Assembly: GCA_017998095.1 (NCBI GenBank)
Contig: JAGODU010000005.1
Span: forward strand, 1 to 55,492
DNA: 55,492 bases
Direction of reading: 5' to 3'
DNA from: Prolixibacteraceae bacterium
GTDB taxonomy: Bacteria > Bacteroidota > Bacteroidia > Bacteroidales > Prolixibacteraceae
Below, in pieces: positions 53,651-55,492 of this stretch; within the stretch, counting starts at the first letter, position 1, and every line of letters starts with the position of its first letter. The notes under the pieces were generated by a model that did not search any database, had not been told where the DNA came from, and saw only the letters and a program-made list of their open reading frames with translations. Position numbers and translations under genes: made by a program.

Positions 53651-55303
53651 ATGAAATACTTATCCTTCATCCTCCTCTTTATCCTTTCTGTTAACTTATC
53701 AGGTCAACAACCCCTCTCGTCTAATCTGCCTATTGTTATCATTAATACCTCCGGACAGAATATTAAGGATGAACCAAAAATTACTGCCCAGATGAAAATT
53801 GTTTATAACGGCGAAAATGAACGAAATTCGATTAACGATTCTTCTTATAATTATAACGGTTATATCGGTATCGAACTCAGGGGTAACAGCTCTTTAAGTT
53901 TTAATCAAAAGCAATATACTCTAGAAACCAGAGACGCCTCAGGCCAAAACCTTGATGCAACTCTTCTTGGTATGCCTGCCGAAAACGACTGGGTTCTTTA
54001 TGCTCCCTATAACGATTATTCTCTAATCCGCAACGTTATTGCTTATCACTTGTGGAATATGATGGGCTACTGGGCTCCCCGTACTAAAATGGTGGAGCTT
54101 GTGCTAAATGATGATTATCAGGGTGTTTATGTTTTAACAGAAACTATTAAAAAAGATGATAACCGTCTCAATATTTCTAAATTAAACCCAACCGATACTT
54201 CAGGCCTTGAATTAACAGGTGGCTATATCATGCGTATCGATGTTTCTAATAATGACGATGACCTTACTTTTAATTCAAAGGTTAAAGGAATTGGTACTGT
54301 TGCCAATAAAACCGTTACCTGGCTTCACCATTATCCAAAACCTGATGAAATCCACCCTCTTCAAACTGAATACATCCGTAAATATATTGATACTGTTGAA
54401 CTTTTGATTCAATCACCCGAATATGCTGACCCGGTTAATGGCTATTCCAAATTTATTGAAGTACAGTCTTTTGTTGATTATTTCATCCATTCTGAACTGG
54501 CCTTAAACGCTGACGGATACAAACGAAGTGCCTATTTCTATAAAGAGAAAATGAAAAATGACGGAACTGGCGGAAAGCTACATGCCGGTCCGGTCTGGGA
54601 TTATAATCTTGCCTTTGGAATTTGCAATTTTTGTAATGGTAATAAGATAAACTCCTGGGGGTATGAAGGTTGTGAAACTAATCCTACTCCTGCGATGTGG
54701 CAACGTCTTATTCAGGATCCTGCTTTCTGTAATGAAGTTAAATGCCGATATAAAGAACTGAGAGATAATATACTAAGCGAGGAATATCTTTATTCTTTTA
54801 TTGATAACCAAGCTTCTTTACTTCAGGAAGCTCAAGCCCGCCATTTCGAAAAGTGGGATGAACTGTTTGATAATGAAAGCGGATTCCCATGGGGAGGAGG
54901 CATGTGGGGTGGAATGGGAGGTAACCTTTGGTTTAATGCATATTCAGTTGAAAGTTACGCTGAAGAGATTTCTGTCATTAAACAATGGCTATCCGACCGT
55001 CTGAAATTCCTTGATGAAAATCTTCCAGGAGAATGTCTGGTTTCTGATAATCATATCGACCTTGAAGATAAGATTCTGATTTTCCCTAATCCTTTTACTG
55101 ATTTTATTTACATCGAATCCGATACTCCTATAACAGGTTTTGATATTTATGATATTTCAGGTGAGAAAATCTTTGGGAAATCTATTAATAAACAAAATAA
55201 CATTATTATTGATGATTTTATTTACTTACCCGGGAAAACTTACATTCTATCTATTTATACTTCAGAAGGGCAGATTGTTAATCGTAAAGTATTAAAGGAA
55301 TAA
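53651..55303 (+). CDS. T9SS-exported CotH-kinase protein
   Basis: A compact secreted CotH protein of 550 residues. The ATG at 53651 is chosen because it starts a clean signal peptide (MKYLSFILLFILSVNLSGQQ); an ATG 24 bases earlier would place polar residues before it. The CotH domain spans about 25-430 with IELRGNSSLSFNQKQY, a segment with Asn and Asp (DWVLYAPYNDYSLIRN), TETIKKDDNRLNISKL and the likely metal/catalytic segment GPVWDYNLAFG. A T9SS sorting domain closes it (about 475-550, IFPNPFTDFIYIES). It is the simplest of the three CotH proteins here, without lamin-tail or chitobiase-like modules. Confidence 0.9.
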   Translation: MKYLSFILLFILSVNLSGQQPLSSNLPIVIINTSGQNIKDEPKITAQMKIVYNGENERNSINDSSYNYNGYIGIELRGNSSLSFNQKQYTLETRDASGQNLDATLLGMPAENDWVLYAPYNDYSLIRNVIAYHLWNMMGYWAPRTKMVELVLNDDYQGVYVLTETIKKDDNRLNISKLNPTDTSGLELTGGYIMRIDVSNNDDDLTFNSKVKGIGTVANKTVTWLHHYPKPDEIHPLQTEYIRKYIDTVELLIQSPEYADPVNGYSKFIEVQSFVDYFIHSELALNADGYKRSAYFYKEKMKNDGTGGKLHAGPVWDYNLAFGICNFCNGNKINSWGYEGCETNPTPAMWQRLIQDPAFCNEVKCRYKELRDNILSEEYLYSFIDNQASLLQEAQARHFEKWDELFDNESGFPWGGGMWGGMGGNLWFNAYSVESYAEEISVIKQWLSDRLKFLDENLPGECLVSDNHIDLEDKILIFPNPFTDFIYIESDTPITGFDIYDISGEKIFGKSINKQNNIIIDDFIYLPGKTYILSIYTSEGQIVNRKVLKE

Positions 55304-55317
55304 TACAACCATTAATG

Positions 55318-55492
55318 TTATATTGTTTTTCTATTTTTCATTTGCAATAGGAAATAAACAGGAATCCCGATTAGTATTAGTACAAGTCCTATTGCAGCCT
55401 CTCGTGGCCGTGTTATGATTGTATTGAAAAAGAGTCCCAAACAAAAAATAATGTAAGCAATTGGTACCACCGGATAGCCCCACACTTTATAT
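55318..55492 (-). CDS. amino acid permease (APC family), C-terminal part
   Basis: The last 57 codons of a minus-strand gene that runs off the window. They read KVWGYPVVPIAYIIFCLGLF, then an Arg/Pro turn, a second hydrophobic stretch (GLVLILIGIPVYFLLQ) and a basic tail (MKNRKTI), ending at TAA. The W-GYP-xP motif before the penultimate helix and GxPVYF in the last helix are typical of the C-terminus of amino acid-polyamine-organocation permeases. The substrate cannot be told from this part. Confidence 0.75.
   Translation of the reverse strand, partial: YKVWGYPVVPIAYIIFCLGLFFNTIITRPREAAIGLVLILIGIPVYFLLQMKNRKTI

Overview
The window looks like a chromosomal piece of an AT-rich Bacteroidota bacterium, most likely of the order Bacteroidales. 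Evidence: five proteins end in type IX secretion (T9SS) C-terminal sorting domains, intergenic regions carry the Bacteroidota -7 promoter box TAnnTTTG, and there is a V/A-type ATPase operon with a DUF2764 gene, a BatA-type protein, a type B ribosomal protein L31 and a TSP3-repeat OmpA protein. No identification beyond this was possible from sequence alone.

Left part (1-9.6 kb): a plant-polysaccharide locus. On the minus strand a CE6 acetyl esterase, a T9SS-exported GH30 subfamily 8 glucuronoxylanase and a GH95 lipoprotein form an operon. On the plus strand are an SGNH esterase lipoprotein and a GH43-CBM6 enzyme. Together they fit removal of acetyl, arabinose/xylose and terminal L-sugar decorations from glucuronoarabinoxylan. 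The GH95 enzyme has Thr where characterised fucosidases have His, so it may be an alpha-L-galactosidase. No SusC/SusD pair lies in the window.

9.5-14.6 kb: a DUF1858/DUF2249 protein with a DUF438-hemerythrin-PAS protein, the glycosyltransferase MtgA, a NikR-like regulator with a degraded metal site, and an OmpA/TSP3 cell-envelope protein with a clear terminator.

14.7-25.5 kb: two giant convergent genes (1490 and 2124 aa) for T9SS-exported CotH-kinase proteins with lamin-tail, chitobiase-like, beta-helix, PKD and CBM9-like modules, 7 bp apart. A third, smaller CotH protein lies at 53.6 kb.

25.6-33.2 kb: one operon E-DUF2764-A-B-D-I-K for a V/A-type ATPase. Its K subunit keeps the residues that bind Na+ in the Enterococcus enzyme. 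33.4-44.7 kb: housekeeping and envelope genes (BatA/VWA protein, ornithine aminotransferase, cold-shock protein, thioesterase, acyl-CoA synthetase, L31, GNAT-like protein, Bax inhibitor-1, DNA alkylation repair, polysaccharide flippase).

44.8-48.4 kb: tRNA-His with a duplicated 3' end 197 bp downstream (a probable integration scar), then a complete DpnII-type GATC restriction-modification system with an unrecognised extra gene between nuclease and second methylase. 48.4-55.5 kb: an exported T9SS beta-propeller, a lipoprotein plus a phospholipase C-like/IPT protein, the third CotH protein, and the 3' end of an amino acid permease running off the window. Two gene-poor gaps (48353-48926 and 50085-50514) hold inverted repeats.
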